A DNA stretch of 64,000 nt from Kitasatospora aureofaciens. GTDB lineage: Bacteria; Actinomycetota; Actinomycetes; Streptomycetales; Streptomycetaceae. Location of the stretch: the NCBI RefSeq assembly GCF_019192735.1, contig NZ_JAHTKP010000038.1:1-64000 (forward strand). Direction: 5' to 3'. The position numbers and the translations under genes were made by a program. Shown piece after piece: positions 1 to 7,855 of this stretch; within the stretch, counting starts at the first letter, position 1, and the number at the start of each line of letters is the position of its first letter. Under the pieces are notes generated by a model. The model was not told the DNA's origin. It did not search any database and worked only from the letters and a program-made list of their open reading frames with translations.

Positions 1-379
1 GGCCCTCGAAGTGGATGCCGGCGAGTATGCCGTCCTCGACGAGTTCGGAGAGGACGGCGGCCTGGCGGGCGACGTCGTCGATCTCGCCGGTGACGGTGGA
101 GGCGATCGTGGTGGTGGTGCCGTGTTCCAGGTGGGTGCGGGCTGCCCTGAGGGCTTCCTCGGCGATGCCGGAGGCGTAGGAGGCGCCGCCGCCGCCGTGG
201 ACGTGCAGGTCGACGAAGCCGGGGACGACGGTGTGGCCGGTCAGGTCCAGGTCGCCGACAGCGGCCTCACCACCGAACCTCGCAATCGTCGCGCCCTCGA
301 TGACCATCCGGTCGCCCTCGACGCCGCCGGGCAGGACCAGCCTGGCGCCGGCCAGGGCAAGGCTGTTGGGGGCGGTCAT
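1..379 (-). CDS. nagA: N-acetylglucosamine-6-phosphate deacetylase, N-terminal part
   Basis: The enzyme removes the acetyl group from GlcNAc-6-phosphate in amino-sugar catabolism in the cytosol. Only about 126 N-terminal residues are present; the gene runs off the left edge. The metal-binding amidohydrolase motif GFVDLHVHGGGG and the downstream segment HGTTTTIAS are read directly and are typical of NagA. The ATG start at 377-379 leaves a 150-bp intergenic region shared with a divergent DeoR regulator, which probably controls it. Catalytic residues further downstream cannot be checked. Confidence 0.88.
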   Translation of the reverse strand, partial: MTAPNSLALAGARLVLPGGVEGDRMVIEGATIARFGGEAAVGDLDLTGHTVVPGFVDLHVHGGGGASYASGIAEEALRAARTHLEHGTTTTIASTVTGEIDDVARQAAVLSELVEDGILAGIHFEG

Positions 380-408
380 GCCCTGTTCCGATCACTGCAG
401 CGTCTTGC

Positions 409-456
409 ATGCTCATATCTGACCATGTAGACATTGTAGCGAGCAGATATGCGCAT
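409..456. promoter_or_regulatory. Inverted repeat, probable DeoR operator
   Basis: ATGCTCATATCTG at 409-421 is repeated in reverse complement as CAGATATGCGCAT at 444-456, 12 of 13 positions matching, with a 22-bp spacer. It lies in the divergent region between nagA and the DeoR gene, so autoregulation plus control of nagA is the simplest reading. The contrast with the GC-rich surroundings supports a functional site. Confidence 0.6.
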
Positions 457-529
457 CAACGGGTCGTACCCGTCAACCGCAGAGCCCCGGTGCGGGGAGG
501 GCTCCCCAGACCTGACCTACACTCCGTCC

Positions 530-1288
530 ATGCTCAAAGCTGATCGCGCCGCCCGGATCCTGTCCCACATCGCGGAGGCGGGGAGCGCAGACGTGCACGC
601 GCTCTCGGAGCTGCTCGGGGTGTCGGGCGCGACAGTGCGCAGGGACCTCCAGGAGCTGCACGACCAGGGGCTGCTCCACCGCACCCGCGGCGGAGCCGTC
701 ACCGGTGCCGTCAACCTCGAACTCCCCCTGCGCCACCGCAGCGAGAAGCGGCAGGAGGAGAAGCGGCGGATCGCCCGGGCGGCGGCCGAGCTGGTCCCGG
801 AAGGCGCCGTGGTCGGCCTGACCGGCGGCACCACGACCACCGAGCTGGCCCGCGTCCTCGGCGAGCGCGGCGGGATCACTGTGGTGACCAACGCCGTCAA
901 CATCGCGGCCGAGCTGATCGTCCGCCCCGAGATCCGCCTGATCGTGATCGGCGGCATCGCCCGGCCGGTCAGCTACGAACTGGTCGGCCCGGCCGCGGAC
1001 CGCATGCTCTCGCAGTACCACTTCGATCTCGCCTTCATCGGCGTGGACGGCCTGACCGCGCACGAGGGTTGCACGACGCACGACGAGATGGAGGCCCAGA
1101 CCGACCGCGCCTTCCTGCGCAGCAGCGCGCGTTCGGTCGTGCTGGCCGACAGCACCAAGGTCGGCCGGGTCACCTTCGCCTCGATCTGCCCGCTCGCCGA
1201 CGTCCACGACCTGGTGACGGACGACGGGCTCACGGACGCCCAGGAGAGGGCCATCCAGGAGTGCGGCGTCCAGGTGCGCCGCGCGTAG
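530..1288 (+). CDS. DeoR-family transcriptional regulator
   Basis: A 252-residue repressor-type protein. Residues about 5-58 form the DeoR winged helix-turn-helix (LSELLGVSGATVRRDLQELH). The remainder matches the DeoRC sugar-phosphate-sensing domain, with GLTGGTTTTELAR, VVTNAVNIA and FIGVDGL. The family normally binds a phosphorylated sugar as inducer. I chose the ATG at 530 because MLKADRAARIL is the usual beginning; an upstream in-frame ATG at 449 would overlap the operator. Divergent from nagA, so amino-sugar control is inferred, not shown. Confidence 0.88.
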   Translation: MLKADRAARILSHIAEAGSADVHALSELLGVSGATVRRDLQELHDQGLLHRTRGGAVTGAVNLELPLRHRSEKRQEEKRRIARAAAELVPEGAVVGLTGGTTTTELARVLGERGGITVVTNAVNIAAELIVRPEIRLIVIGGIARPVSYELVGPAADRMLSQYHFDLAFIGVDGLTAHEGCTTHDEMEAQTDRAFLRSSARSVVLADSTKVGRVTFASICPLADVHDLVTDDGLTDAQERAIQECGVQVRRA

Positions 1289-1334
1289 GACGTCACGCCG
1301 TGCGGCCGAACGTGACTGTGGACGCCGTACAAGA

Positions 1335-1575
1335 AGGCCCCCGGCATCGTGGCGCGTGCCCACCGCTTCGCGGCGGAGACCTTGGCCGACGCCGCCGCGC
1401 GGATCACCGTCCCGGTGGAGTTCCTGGTGCAGTGGGACGACGAGAAGGTGTCGCGCGAGGCGAGTCTGGCGCTGTCCGACCTGTTCGGCTCGGCCGAGAA
1501 GACGCTGCACGCCAACCCCGGCAAGCACGCCGATGTCCCGCGGTTCGAACTGGACGACTCGATACGCCGGGTCCG
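1335..1575 (+). pseudogene. C-terminal fragment of an alpha/beta hydrolase
   Basis: One reading frame carries about 80 residues including VEFLVQWDDEKVSREA and EKTLHANPGKHADVPRFELD, a pattern I associate with the C-terminal part of dienelactone-hydrolase-like enzymes (catalytic His in the HANPG-H region). No nucleophile-bearing N-terminal half precedes it and the frame dissolves after DDSIR. It is read as a decayed remnant behind the DeoR gene. A possible GTG at 1349 exists but has no convincing ribosome binding site. Confidence 0.5.
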
Positions 1576-1791
1576 ACGGCCGGTTGCTGTGGCAGAGCCC
1601 GCATCGGGTCGCTCTGGTCGACGACCCCTACTGGACGCCGTTCACGGCGGCGGGCGGTGGAGCCCGCGCTCCCCGTCCCGTTCGGCGACCGGGTGCTGGT
1701 GCTCGACGACTGCGGAGCGCACGACCACCTGTGCCTGGTCGACGGCGAGACGGGGGCCTGCACAGGCGCCTGCACGCGTCCTGGGCGGTGA
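1573..1791 (+). pseudogene. Frameshifted fragment, PQQ/beta-propeller-like
   Basis: Two adjacent reading frames carry coherent protein-like text: DGRLLWQSPHRVALVDDPYW in one, then PVPFGDRVLVLDDCGAHDHL continuing as CLVDGETG in the next, with a shift near 1655. The GRLLW and LCLVDGETG pieces resemble strands of repeat beta-propeller proteins, but family assignment is weak. It appears to be a second remnant fused by deletion to the hydrolase fragment. Confidence 0.4.
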
Positions 1792-1869
1792 CAGCGCGGT
1801 GCCTTGCTGTCCCTGTGGGGGCTCGCTAGCTTGAGCACTCCTGGTCGTTGAACGGGAGACCGCAGGGCG

Positions 1870-3033
1870 ATGGACGAAATGCCGCCGACACAAGGGCAGT
1901 TGGGCCCGGCCGCACCCTACCTGGCCGACAATCCGATCCCCACCGGCGCCGTGGTCGACGTTTCGAACGTCTGCTGGTCGGAGCGCCTGCCGCCGCTGCG
2001 GCGGCACTTCCCGCTGCTGGACCGGCTGGAGCTGGTGTGCTCGGCCTGGCGGCGACGGTACGGCGCGGACAGTCCGCTGGTGCTGGTGGCCGACAACTCG
2101 CTGCGGCGCGCCCTGCTCCCGGAGGACGCCCGCGCGTTCCGGCGGATGGAGCGCGTCGGGCAGGTGCGGACCGCGCCCACCGCCGACCCGGTCCTGCTGG
2201 AGCTCGCCCGGGACCGGGGCTGGCACGTGATCAGCGAGGACCAGTTCAAGGACCTCCGCCGCCTGCACCCGTGGATCGAGCGATCCCCGTCGCGCTTCCT
2301 CTCCTGGGAACTGCGGGACGGCGAGGTGCGGTTGCGGCCCAGCGGCATCCGGCGGGTGCCGGCCCACGCCGTATCCCTGGCGGTGGAGCGCAAGGACCTC
2401 AAGCACGGCCGGCACATCGACCCGAGCGTCGCCGCACAGGAACGGGTCCTGCGCAGCCACTGGCGCTGCACCGCGAGGGGCTGCGTCAAGGCGTTCCTGT
2501 GGCCGGACCGGCTGCTCGACTGGCCATCCCTCGCCCGCGACGGCACCGTGGTCTGCAGCTGCTGCGGCTTCCCACTGGAGGAGGCCGGCCCACGGGGGAC
2601 CACCCGCCTCTTCGTGGCCTCCGACGCCCGCACCGGCACGGAGTTCCTCCGCTTCCCGATCAGCCTGGGCAGCGCAGTGCAACTCGGCCGCGGCGACCTG
2701 ACCCACGGCGTCAACCTCGCGGCGACCGAACTCCGCCCGCCCGAGGACGTCCGACAGGTGAGCCGGCGACACCTGATGCTCTCCCTGGAGGAGTCACCGA
2801 AGGGCCCGCTGCCCTTCGCAGTCGACCTGGGCTCGGGCAACGGCACCCTCCTGACCCGAGGCACCGAACGCCGCCTCGACCCCGGCGAGCGCATCGCCCT
2901 CCACACCACGGACCGCCTGGTACTCGGCGACGCAGTAGCCATCCGCCTCTCCGGCCGCCGCTACATCACCCCAGAAGAGGAGGCACCCCCATCCCTGGAC
3001 GGCGCAGGCGGAGGCCTGACCGTCCTGGGCTGA
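1870..3033 (+). CDS. NYN/PIN-like nuclease domain, zinc-binding and FHA protein
   Basis: A 387-residue cytosolic protein. Residues about 25-150 look like a NYN/PIN fold: VVDVSNV (Asp30, Asn33), VADNS (Asp75), ADPVLLELARDRGW (Asp106) and SEDQFKDLR (Asp124) give the spaced acidic residues of that nuclease superfamily. Residues 200-232 hold Cys200, Cys205, Cys229, Cys231 and Cys232, a probable zinc site. Residues about 255-370 form an FHA domain with LGRGD, VSRRH and GSGNGT, which binds phosphothreonine peptides. Inferred role: RNA cleavage recruited by Ser/Thr kinase signalling. The start follows a purine-rich GGGAG stretch. A long hairpin follows the gene. Confidence 0.8.
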   Translation: MDEMPPTQGQLGPAAPYLADNPIPTGAVVDVSNVCWSERLPPLRRHFPLLDRLELVCSAWRRRYGADSPLVLVADNSLRRALLPEDARAFRRMERVGQVRTAPTADPVLLELARDRGWHVISEDQFKDLRRLHPWIERSPSRFLSWELRDGEVRLRPSGIRRVPAHAVSLAVERKDLKHGRHIDPSVAAQERVLRSHWRCTARGCVKAFLWPDRLLDWPSLARDGTVVCSCCGFPLEEAGPRGTTRLFVASDARTGTEFLRFPISLGSAVQLGRGDLTHGVNLAATELRPPEDVRQVSRRHLMLSLEESPKGPLPFAVDLGSGNGTLLTRGTERRLDPGERIALHTTDRLVLGDAVAIRLSGRRYITPEEEAPPSLDGAGGGLTVLG

Positions 3034-3130
3034 CCGGGATGGATTGACCGACTGCGCAGCTGCCCTGAACTGTGCCCGTGTCATCCAACGTCCAGGAGGT
3101 CTCCCGGCCTCCAGCACCCGTGATCTACTG

Positions 3131-3164
3131 CCCCGGGCTTCGAGCCTCGGCTCGAAGCCCGGGG
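3131..3164 (+). terminator. Strong hairpin terminator after the FHA gene
   Basis: A perfect 15-bp stem (3131-3145 with 3150-3164) closed by the tetraloop CTCG, 97 bp after the stop of the NYN-FHA gene. It lacks a long T-tract, as is usual in high-GC actinobacteria. Confidence 0.6.
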
Positions 3165-3232
3165 GAGAGACGCTCAGATGTTTGGGACACCGAAGCCCGT
3201 TGGATCACGAACACCGAACAGTGAGATGCCCC

Positions 3233-3460
3233 ATGAGCAGTATGATCGACAAGATCACGGCCGAGGACCGTCGCGACGCAGCCGACATCCTCGACGATCT
3301 CCAGGCCGTCCTGCACGCCGCCGAGGTGAAACTCCCCTCCCTCGGCATCGACTGGCAGTCGGCCAAAGCCACCGGCATCATCCTGATCGACCTGGGCGGC
3401 GCCCGGCCGGACGTCATCGAGCGCCTGGTGCTCGTCCTCCGCAGGGGAATGCGCCAGTAG
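3233..3460 (+). CDS. Small hypothetical protein
   Basis: A 75-residue acidic, largely helical protein (MSSMIDKITAEDRRDAADIL) ending in a basic tail LVLVLRRGMRQ. I do not recognise the family. The start at 3233 follows a moderate GTGAGATG purine stretch. It lies between two terminator hairpins together with a tiny predicted membrane protein, so both probably form one short transcript. Confidence 0.5.
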   Translation: MSSMIDKITAEDRRDAADILDDLQAVLHAAEVKLPSLGIDWQSAKATGIILIDLGGARPDVIERLVLVLRRGMRQ

Positions 3461-3483
3461 CTGCGGCCGTCGCGGCAATTACC

Positions 3484-3636
3484 GTGATTAGCTTGGCGCT
3501 TGCGGGTGCCGCAACCCTTGCGGTGCCCGCTGATGGGTCGATCGCGGCAACCGTGCTGGTGTTCTTTCTCGTCTTCCTCGCTTCGTCCACCGGGGGCCTT
3601 TCGGTTGCGGCGTGGTGGATGAATACTCAGAAATGA
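3484..3636 (+). CDS. Tiny two-helix membrane protein
   Basis: A 50-residue product (GTG start) made almost entirely of two hydrophobic stretches, VISLALAGAATLAV and ATVLVFFLVFLAS, ending WWMNTQK. The reading frame stays open upstream of the GTG without another start, so the beginning is uncertain and no clear ribosome binding site is seen. It follows the 75-residue gene by 23 bp and stops three bases before a perfect terminator hairpin, which supports a real transcription unit. Confidence 0.4.
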   Translation: MISLALAGAATLAVPADGSIAATVLVFFLVFLASSTGGLSVAAWWMNTQK

Positions 3637-3638
3637 CA

Positions 3639-3668
3639 GAGGTGGGGGCTCTCTGGAGCCCCCACCTC
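3639..3668. terminator. Bidirectional terminator
   Basis: Perfect 13-bp stem GAGGTGGGGGCTC (3639-3651) pairing with 3656-3668 around the loop TCTG. It separates the rightward small genes from the leftward bio operon tail ending at 3677 and can serve both strands. Confidence 0.75.
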
Positions 3669-3676
3669 ATGGTGCC

Positions 3677-4204
3677 TCAGGGGTTGTTCAGCGCGTACGT
3701 CCGGAACGTCGCGAGCAGCGGCAGGACTTCCGTCTTGTTCGGGTCCTCCGTCACCGCGCGCATCGCGTCGATGACCACGTGCGCGATGGCCTTCGTCACC
3801 ACCAGGTCGTCCGGCGCCGCCACCGCGCCCCACGCCTTGAGTGCCTGGGTCAGCAGCGCGCTCATCCGGGCGCCGATGTTGGCGCTGACCGCGTCGGACA
3901 GTTCCGCGATCTCCTCGTCGCTCATCGTCGACCGCAGTCCGAAGGCCAGCGCCATCAGCGTGTCCATCGCGTGCTCGCCGTACGCCGCCACCAGCGCCGG
4001 CAGCGATCGCTCGCCCGTCCCGCCCTCCGCGAGGGCGGACAGCGCCTCGTCGTCGTCCTTCCACGCCGCCTCCAGGGCGGCCAAGGCCCGAAGAGCCTCG
4101 TCTACCGTCAGCCCATCTGTCATGGAAAGAACGGTATTGAGCCCTACCTCCCCCGCACATGGTTCGGGGGCCGACATCACACGTTCGAGCGAAGCCGGGC
4201 TCAT
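3677..4204 (-). CDS. Conserved hypothetical protein coupled to bioD
   Basis: A helical acidic protein I cannot place in a family (DGLTVDEALRALAALEAAW, MSDEEIAELSDAVSANIGAR). The ATG at 4202-4204 overlaps the bioD stop in an ATGA arrangement, so translational coupling to the biotin operon is likely and gives 175 residues. An internal ATG at 4121-4123 would give 148 residues beginning MTDGLTVDEA, which looks more like a natural N-terminus but has no ribosome binding site at normal distance. It is the last gene before a bidirectional terminator. Any biotin role is only positional. Confidence 0.55.
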   Translation of the reverse strand: MSPASLERVMSAPEPCAGEVGLNTVLSMTDGLTVDEALRALAALEAAWKDDDEALSALAEGGTGERSLPALVAAYGEHAMDTLMALAFGLRSTMSDEEIAELSDAVSANIGARMSALLTQALKAWGAVAAPDDLVVTKAIAHVVIDAMRAVTEDPNKTEVLPLLATFRTYALNNP

Positions 4205-4935
4205 TCCGGCCAGTGCGACTCCGTGAAGTGCTTCGCATCCCATGTACCGCCCAGATCGGGCGCCAGGGAGACGACCGCCAGCGCGGCGAAGTCGGCGGAA
4301 GAACCCGCGCGTTCGGGGAGCGCGCCGAGCAGGGGTGCACCGGCCGAGCGCGGCAGGTCGACGAGGTTGCAGCGATCGGCGAGCCCAGGGTCGGACGGCC
4401 AGGAGCCGACGACGACCCCCGCCAGCGGCAGTTCCCGCGCCGCCAGCGCCTCCGCCGACAGCGCGACGATGTTCAGCGTCCCGAGTCCGGCCGACGCGAC
4501 CAGCAACACCTCGGCCGGCAGTCCGGCATCGCGTACCGCCCGTGCCTGGTCGGCCAGCGTCCGCCCGTCCTCGTCGTACCGGACGAGCAGCCCGCCCGCG
4601 CCCTCGACGAGTACCAGGTCGTGCGACGCAGCCAACTCTGCTACGGCAGCAGCCACTTCGGAGGGGGACAAGCACGGCAGGCCTGCCCGACGGGCCGCCA
4701 TGTCCGGGGCCAGCGGCTCCGGGTAGCGCACCAGCTCACGGAGCGTCAGTTCGCCTGCCAGCCGCCGGACTTCCTCCGCGTCCCCGGGCTCGCCAGGCCC
4801 GACACCCGTCTGGCCCGGCTTGAGCATCGCCACGCGCAGGCCGCCCTGCAGGGCCGCCGACGCAACGGCCGCCGTGGTGACCGTCTTCCCGACTTCGGTG
4901 TTCGTCCCCGTGACGAACAGGATCCTCGCGCTCAT
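4201..4935 (-). CDS. bioD: Dethiobiotin synthetase
   Basis: Forms the ureido ring of dethiobiotin from 7,8-diaminopelargonate, CO2 and ATP, the penultimate step of biotin synthesis. 244 residues, as usual. The P-loop TGTNTEVGKT is near the N-terminus, and VEGAGGLLVRYDEDG is the typical substrate/Mg site segment. Its start overlaps the bioA stop by ATGA, and its own stop overlaps the following gene the same way, so bioB-bioA-bioD and the unknown gene form a tightly coupled leftward operon. Confidence 0.95.
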   Translation of the reverse strand: MSARILFVTGTNTEVGKTVTTAAVASAALQGGLRVAMLKPGQTGVGPGEPGDAEEVRRLAGELTLRELVRYPEPLAPDMAARRAGLPCLSPSEVAAAVAELAASHDLVLVEGAGGLLVRYDEDGRTLADQARAVRDAGLPAEVLLVASAGLGTLNIVALSAEALAARELPLAGVVVGSWPSDPGLADRCNLVDLPRSAGAPLLGALPERAGSSADFAALAVVSLAPDLGGTWDAKHFTESHWPE

Positions 4936-6236
4936 CCCGCCACCGCCGCAGCGGTCACGGCGGCAGCGATACGTGCCACGTCCTCGTCCTCCGTCACGTA
5001 CGGCGGCATCGTGTAGATCAGGTCGCGGAACGGCCGCAGCCACACACCCTCCCGCGCTGCCGCCTCCGTCGCCGCCACCACGTTCACCGGGTGGTCCAAC
5101 TGCACCACGCCGATGGCACCTTGCACACGCACGTCCCGTACGCCCGGGATGTCGGCAGCAGAAGCGAGCCCGTCCACCAATCCCGCCTCGAGGCGCTTCA
5201 CCTCGACCTGCCAGTCCTGCCCCAGCAGCAGGTCGATGGACGCGTTGGCGACCGCGCACGCCAGCGGGTTGCCCATGAACGTCGGCCCGTGGGCCAGGAC
5301 CGGCATCTCGCCGCGGCTGATCCCGTCCGCGATCTCGCTCGTGCACAGGGCGGCCGCGAGCGTCAGGTATCCGCCCGTGATCGCCTTGCCGAGGCACATC
5401 ACGTCCGGCGAGACCCCCGCGTGTTCGGCGGCGAACAGCGCGCCGCTGCGCCCGAATCCGGTCGCGATCTCGTCGAAGACGAGCAGCACCCCGTGCCGGT
5501 CGCAGAGTTCGCGCAGCATGCGCAGGTAGGCGGGGGAGTGGAACTGCATCCCGCCCGCGCCCTGCACGACCGGCTCGACGATGACGGCGGCCAGTTCGTC
5601 CGCGTGACACTTCATCAACTCCTCAAATTTCGAGGCGTATTGAGCATCCAGCGGAGCATCGAAACCGGCCGGCGGCTGCGGCGCGAAGAGCTGCCCGGGC
5701 AGCACCCCGCCCCACAGGTGGTGCATGCCGCCGTCGGGGTCGCAGACGGACATCGGGTGGAAGGTGTCCCCGTGGTAGCCACCGCGCCACGTGAGCAGCC
5801 GGCGCTTCTCCGGGCGGCCGATGGACTGCCAGTACTGCAGGCACATCTTCATCGCGACCTCGACCGCGACCGAGCCCGAGTCGGCCAGGAAGACGTGCTG
5901 CAGTGGCTCCGGTGTGATCTCCACCAGCCGGGCCGCCAGCCGGACGGCGGGCTCGTGGGTGAGCCCGCCGAACATCACGTGGCTCATCCGCCCCAGCTGG
6001 TCGCGCACGGCCTCGTCCAGGACCGGGTGCCGGTAGCCGTGGATAGCCGCCCACCAGGACGACATCCCGTCGACGAGCTCGCGCCGCCCGTCCGCGACGG
6101 GCTCGGCGAGCCGCAGCCGGACGCCCGACGCGGACTCCACCACGAACGGGGTGACGGTGCCGGGCATCGGGCCGTACGGGTGCCAGACGTGGGCGCGGTC
6201 GAGGGTGAGCAGCGTGTCCGCGGACAGCTGGGGCAT
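4932..6236 (-). CDS. bioA: Adenosylmethionine-8-amino-7-oxononanoate aminotransferase
   Basis: PLP enzyme that aminates KAPA to 7,8-diaminopelargonate using S-adenosylmethionine. 434 residues. The signature FDEIATGFGRSG is followed by the PLP-lysine motif LGKAITGGY; HVWHPYGPM and DGMSSWWAAIHGY are characteristic BioA segments. Start chosen at 6236 because GGAG lies 11 nt upstream. An alternative ATG at 6266 (MPDSSGDLRI) would overlap the end of bioB and has poorer support. Second gene of the bioBAD operon. Confidence 0.95.
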   Translation of the reverse strand: MPQLSADTLLTLDRAHVWHPYGPMPGTVTPFVVESASGVRLRLAEPVADGRRELVDGMSSWWAAIHGYRHPVLDEAVRDQLGRMSHVMFGGLTHEPAVRLAARLVEITPEPLQHVFLADSGSVAVEVAMKMCLQYWQSIGRPEKRRLLTWRGGYHGDTFHPMSVCDPDGGMHHLWGGVLPGQLFAPQPPAGFDAPLDAQYASKFEELMKCHADELAAVIVEPVVQGAGGMQFHSPAYLRMLRELCDRHGVLLVFDEIATGFGRSGALFAAEHAGVSPDVMCLGKAITGGYLTLAAALCTSEIADGISRGEMPVLAHGPTFMGNPLACAVANASIDLLLGQDWQVEVKRLEAGLVDGLASAADIPGVRDVRVQGAIGVVQLDHPVNVVAATEAAAREGVWLRPFRDLIYTMPPYVTEDEDVARIAAAVTAAAVAG

Positions 6237-6258
6237 GATGCGTAGATCTCCAGAACTA

Positions 6259-7518
6259 TCAGGCATTGGGGGCGAGTTCGGTACCGGCGCCGCGAAGGCG
6301 GACCTTGACGAGATCGCTGCGCAGTTCGTCGGCCGAGTCGCGCGAGTAGGCCGAGTCGCCCGAGTCGCCCGACTCGTCAGCGGTCTCCGACACGGGCGCG
6401 TCGTGCGAGTGTCCGCCGCACGGACCGCACCCGCCCCCGCTGCCGCACGCCGAGGCCGCGCTGCCACAAGCCGAAGCCGCGGTGCCACAACCCGACGCGG
6501 CAGCGGCAACATCCGCCCGGTGCCGGGGCAGCGTCGCCTCGCCCGCGCCCTCGACCTCGAAGCCCGCGTCCTTGATCATGTCGAGGTCGGTCTGCCCGGC
6601 CTGGCCCTCGCTGGTCAGGTAGTCGCCGAGGAAGATCGAGTTCGCGATGTGCAGGCCCAGCGGCTGCATCGACCGCAGGTGCACCTCGCGCCCGCCGGCG
6701 ATCCGCACCTCGGTGTCCGGGTTGACGAAGCGGACCATCGCCAGGATGCGCAGGCAGCGCTGCGGGGTGAGGTTCCACTCCTTGGCGAGCGGAGTGCCCT
6801 CGAACGGGATGAGGAAGTTGACGGGGACGGAGTCCGAGCCGAGCTCGCGCAGCGCGAAGACGACGTCGACCAGGTCCTCGTCCGTCTCGCCCATGCCCGC
6901 GATCAGGCCGGAGCAGGCGGACAGGCCCGCGCCGTGCGCCTTCTGCACGGTGTCCACCCGGTCCGCGTAGGTGTGGGTGGTGGCGATGTCGCCGTAGGTG
7001 TTCTCGGAGGTGTTGAGGTTGTGGTTGTACGCGTCGGCGCCGGCCGCCTTCAGCCGCTCCGCCTGGTTGTCGGAGAGCAGGCCAAGGCAGACGCAGATCT
7101 CGACCTCGGGGTCGGCGTCCTTGATGGCGGCCATGGTGTCGGTGACCCGGTCGATGTCGCGGTCCGTCGGGCCGCGGCCGCTGGCGACCAGGCAGACCCG
7201 CTTCGCGCCGCCCGCGACGCCCGCGCGCGCCGCGTCGGCGGCCTGGTCGGGCTTCAGCCAGGTGTACTTGAGGATCTCGGCCTTGGAGCCCAGTCGCTGG
7301 GAGCAGTAGTTGCAGTCCTCGGGGCAGAGGCCGCTCTTCAGGTTCACCAGGTAGTTGAGCTTGACCCGGCGGCCGAACCACCGCCGGCGCACCTTCCCGG
7401 CGGCGGCGACCACGTCCAGCAGCTCGTCGTCGGTGGTGGCGAGGACGGCCAGAGCCTCTTCGCGGGTCGGAGCTTCGCCGCGCAGGCCCTTGGCGGTGAG
7501 GGTATCGAGCAGATCCAT
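6259..7518 (-). CDS. bioB: Biotin synthase with cysteine-rich C-terminal tail
   Basis: Radical SAM enzyme inserting sulfur into dethiobiotin. The radical SAM cluster motif CPEDCNYC uses Cys65, Cys69 and Cys72. VASGRGPTDRD and the helix AHGAGLSACSGLIAGMGE are typical. At 419 residues it is longer than the usual 320-370 because of a tail of about 90 residues after EGAGEATLPRHR. The tail contains GCGTAASACGSAASACGS and GGGCGPCGGHSHDAP, six cysteines plus histidines. First gene of the operon; the ATG is near a region of 11-bp palindromic repeats. Confidence 0.95.
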   Translation of the reverse strand: MDLLDTLTAKGLRGEAPTREEALAVLATTDDELLDVVAAAGKVRRRWFGRRVKLNYLVNLKSGLCPEDCNYCSQRLGSKAEILKYTWLKPDQAADAARAGVAGGAKRVCLVASGRGPTDRDIDRVTDTMAAIKDADPEVEICVCLGLLSDNQAERLKAAGADAYNHNLNTSENTYGDIATTHTYADRVDTVQKAHGAGLSACSGLIAGMGETDEDLVDVVFALRELGSDSVPVNFLIPFEGTPLAKEWNLTPQRCLRILAMVRFVNPDTEVRIAGGREVHLRSMQPLGLHIANSIFLGDYLTSEGQAGQTDLDMIKDAGFEVEGAGEATLPRHRADVAAAASGCGTAASACGSAASACGSGGGCGPCGGHSHDAPVSETADESGDSGDSAYSRDSADELRSDLVKVRLRGAGTELAPNA

Positions 7519-7684
7519 GGGGCTGATCCTGCCTGCTGGTGTTCGGCTGACGCCAGAGCAAACCCACCAGAAGATCGGCAGGAGGATGTGCCACTTACCA
7601 CAGTGTCGAAGCTCACGGCTACGGCGCTGGTCAGTCCCCTTGACGGGGGCGCGGACCCTGGGTTACCCGCCGGTAGCAGTCGCC

Positions 7685-7750
7685 GGTGCCGCACCGGTGC
7701 CGCACCGGTGCCGCACCGGTGCCGCACCGGTGCCGCACCGGTGCCGCATC
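7685..7750. repeat. Six tandem 11-bp palindromic repeats upstream of bioB
   Basis: GGTGCCGCACC is repeated head to tail six times, the last copy with one change (GGTGCCGCATC). Each unit is itself a palindrome around the central base (GGTGC-C-GCACC). The array is 167-232 bp upstream of the bioB start in the 337-bp gap between bioB and the next rightward gene. Nothing else recognisable is in that gap. It could bind a regulator, or be a replication-slippage product. Confidence 0.9.
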
Positions 7751-7855
7751 GGTGACTCGCCGGCGCCGCGCCGGTTCAGCGTCGGCGCCGGACGATGATC
7801 GACAACCGCCCACCCCGTGATCCAGGCCACCCGACGGTTGCTTAGAATCTGCGCC

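Noticed and set aside
11..430. Plus-strand frame opposite nagA
   Set aside because: Antisense of a recognisable NagA N-terminus; Gly/Asp-rich shadow.
7685..7750. Possible CRISPR array
   Set aside because: Repeats are directly adjacent with no spacers, and no cas genes are near.
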